DNA of 5,682 nt from Oscillospiraceae bacterium (GTDB lineage Bacteria; Bacillota; Clostridia; Oscillospirales; Ruminococcaceae). Under the pieces are notes generated by a model. The model was not told the DNA's origin. It did no database searches and saw only the letters and a list, made by a program, of their open reading frames with translations. Location of the stretch: positions 1 to 5,682 of the forward strand of contig JAEDJF010000096.1 of assembly GCA_016296485.1 (NCBI GenBank), in the 5' to 3' direction. This document shows positions 4,996 to 5,682 of this stretch, piece after piece (position 1 is the stretch's first letter; every line of letters starts with the position of its first letter). Position numbers and translations under genes: made by a program.

Positions 4996-5682
4996 ATGTT
5001 TTTCAACCAGGATATAGGTATCGACCTCGGTACCGCAAATACTCTTATTTTCGCAAAGGGCAAAGGCATAATTATGCGCGAGCCCTCCGTTGTCGCCGTT
5101 GACACGAGAACGGATACCGTCCGCTACGTCGGACAGGAGGCAAAGGACGTCATCGGACGTACCCCCGGCTCCATTGTCGCGGTAAGACCCCTCAAAGACG
5201 GCGTTATCGCCGACTTTGACATCACCGCCAGCATGCTCCAGATATTCATCAAAAAAGTTTTCAACAACTCCATTTTCGCAAGACCGAGAGTTGTTATCTG
5301 TATCCCCTCCGGCGTAACCGAGGTCGAGAGGAGAGCCGTTAAAGAGGCGGCTATGAAAGCCGGCGCCCGCCACGTCTCCATAATCGAGGAACCCATGGCT
5401 GCCGCAATCGGCGCGGGGCTTCCCGTTGCCGACGCCTGCGGAAGCATGGTCGTTGACATCGGCGGCGGCACCAGCGAGGTCGCCGTTATCTCCCTCGGCG
5501 GCATCGTCGCGTCCAAATCCGTCCGCGTCGGCGGCGACGAGTTCGACGCCGCAATCATCTCCTACATAAAGAGAAAATACAACCTCCTTATAGGCGAGCG
5601 CTCCGCCGAGGCAATTAAAATGACCATCGGCTCCGCTTTCCCCTTCGAGGAGGAGCTTGAAATGGAAATCAAGGGACGCAAC
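4996..5682 (+). CDS. mreB: Rod-shape protein MreB (actin-like), 3' end cut by the window
   Basis: MreB forms membrane-associated actin-like filaments that direct the elongasome and lateral wall synthesis. The frame is open from ATG 4996 to the last base: 229 residues of a usual 330-345. The ATPase signatures are complete so far. Phosphate-1 is DIGIDLGTANT (6-16, D10). GRTPGSIVAVRPLKDGVIADF (54-74), IPSGVTEVERRAV (103-115) and EEPMAAAIGAGLPV (131-144, catalytic Glu region) follow. Phosphate-2 is DIGGGTSEVAV (154-164), with GGDEFD (179-184) and the IGE...AEAIKMTIGSA stretch (199-214) after it. It resembles Bacillus MreB more than Mbl, but paralogues cannot be excluded. The SD AGGGGAG (4980-4986) is nine bases upstream. 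Codons lean strongly to C-ending forms, as in well-expressed genes. mreC and mreD would be the expected next genes but lie outside. Confidence 0.95.
   Translation, partial: MFFNQDIGIDLGTANTLIFAKGKGIIMREPSVVAVDTRTDTVRYVGQEAKDVIGRTPGSIVAVRPLKDGVIADFDITASMLQIFIKKVFNNSIFARPRVVICIPSGVTEVERRAVKEAAMKAGARHVSIIEEPMAAAIGAGLPVADACGSMVVDIGGGTSEVAVISLGGIVASKSVRVGGDEFDAAIISYIKRKYNLLIGERSAEAIKMTIGSAFPFEEELEMEIKGRN

Noticed and set aside
5124..5558. Minus-strand open frames across mreB (also 4990-5373)
   Set aside because: Antisense shadows; the plus strand encodes an unmistakable MreB without interruption.

Overview
The window reads as chromosomal, housekeeping-type DNA from a Gram-positive bacterium of the Clostridia, most plausibly an uncultured gut member of the Oscillospiraceae/Ruminococcaceae type. 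This rests on the gene set (LCP-like protein, Rrf2 regulator, MEP-pathway ispD-ispF pair, MreB), purine-rich Shine-Dalgarno sites, consensus-like sigma-A promoters in short AT-rich gaps, and protein sequences that resemble clostridial homologues. The lineage is inferred from recognition of families, not from a search.

Layout. (1) Positions 1-479 hold the C-terminal part of an LCP-like envelope protein. (2) An AT-rich gap with three TCTTAAA repeats and a candidate promoter leads to a membrane-anchored family 2 glycosyltransferase (576-1832). (3) A long imperfect inverted repeat (1839-1951, 27-bp stem) separates it from a small one-pass membrane protein of unknown function (1968-2279). (4) A strong two-way hairpin terminator (2308-2345) sits between that gene and the convergent thymidylate kinase gene tmk. 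(5) tmk (2990-2358, minus) has a perfect consensus promoter and starts at a TTG well downstream of the longest open frame. (6) Divergently, from a nearly back-to-back promoter, run ispD (3134-3871) and ispF (3871-4365), overlapping by one base. (7) An Rrf2-family regulator (4461-4871) has its own extended -10 promoter. (8) mreB (4996 to the window end, incomplete) has its own promoter.

Together the genes serve envelope and growth functions: wall-polymer attachment (LCP), polysaccharide or glycolipid synthesis (GT2), isoprenoid precursors including the undecaprenyl carrier (IspD, IspF), cell shape (MreB), and dTTP supply (Tmk). The Rrf2 protein carries a cysteine cluster suggesting Fe-S or thiol sensing. 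Its position after ispDF is suggestive only.

No mobile-element gene, CRISPR array, rRNA or tRNA was seen. I found no evidence of a wholly new multi-gene system. The least explained items are the inverted repeat at 1839-1951, the small membrane protein after it, and the TCTTAAA repeats.
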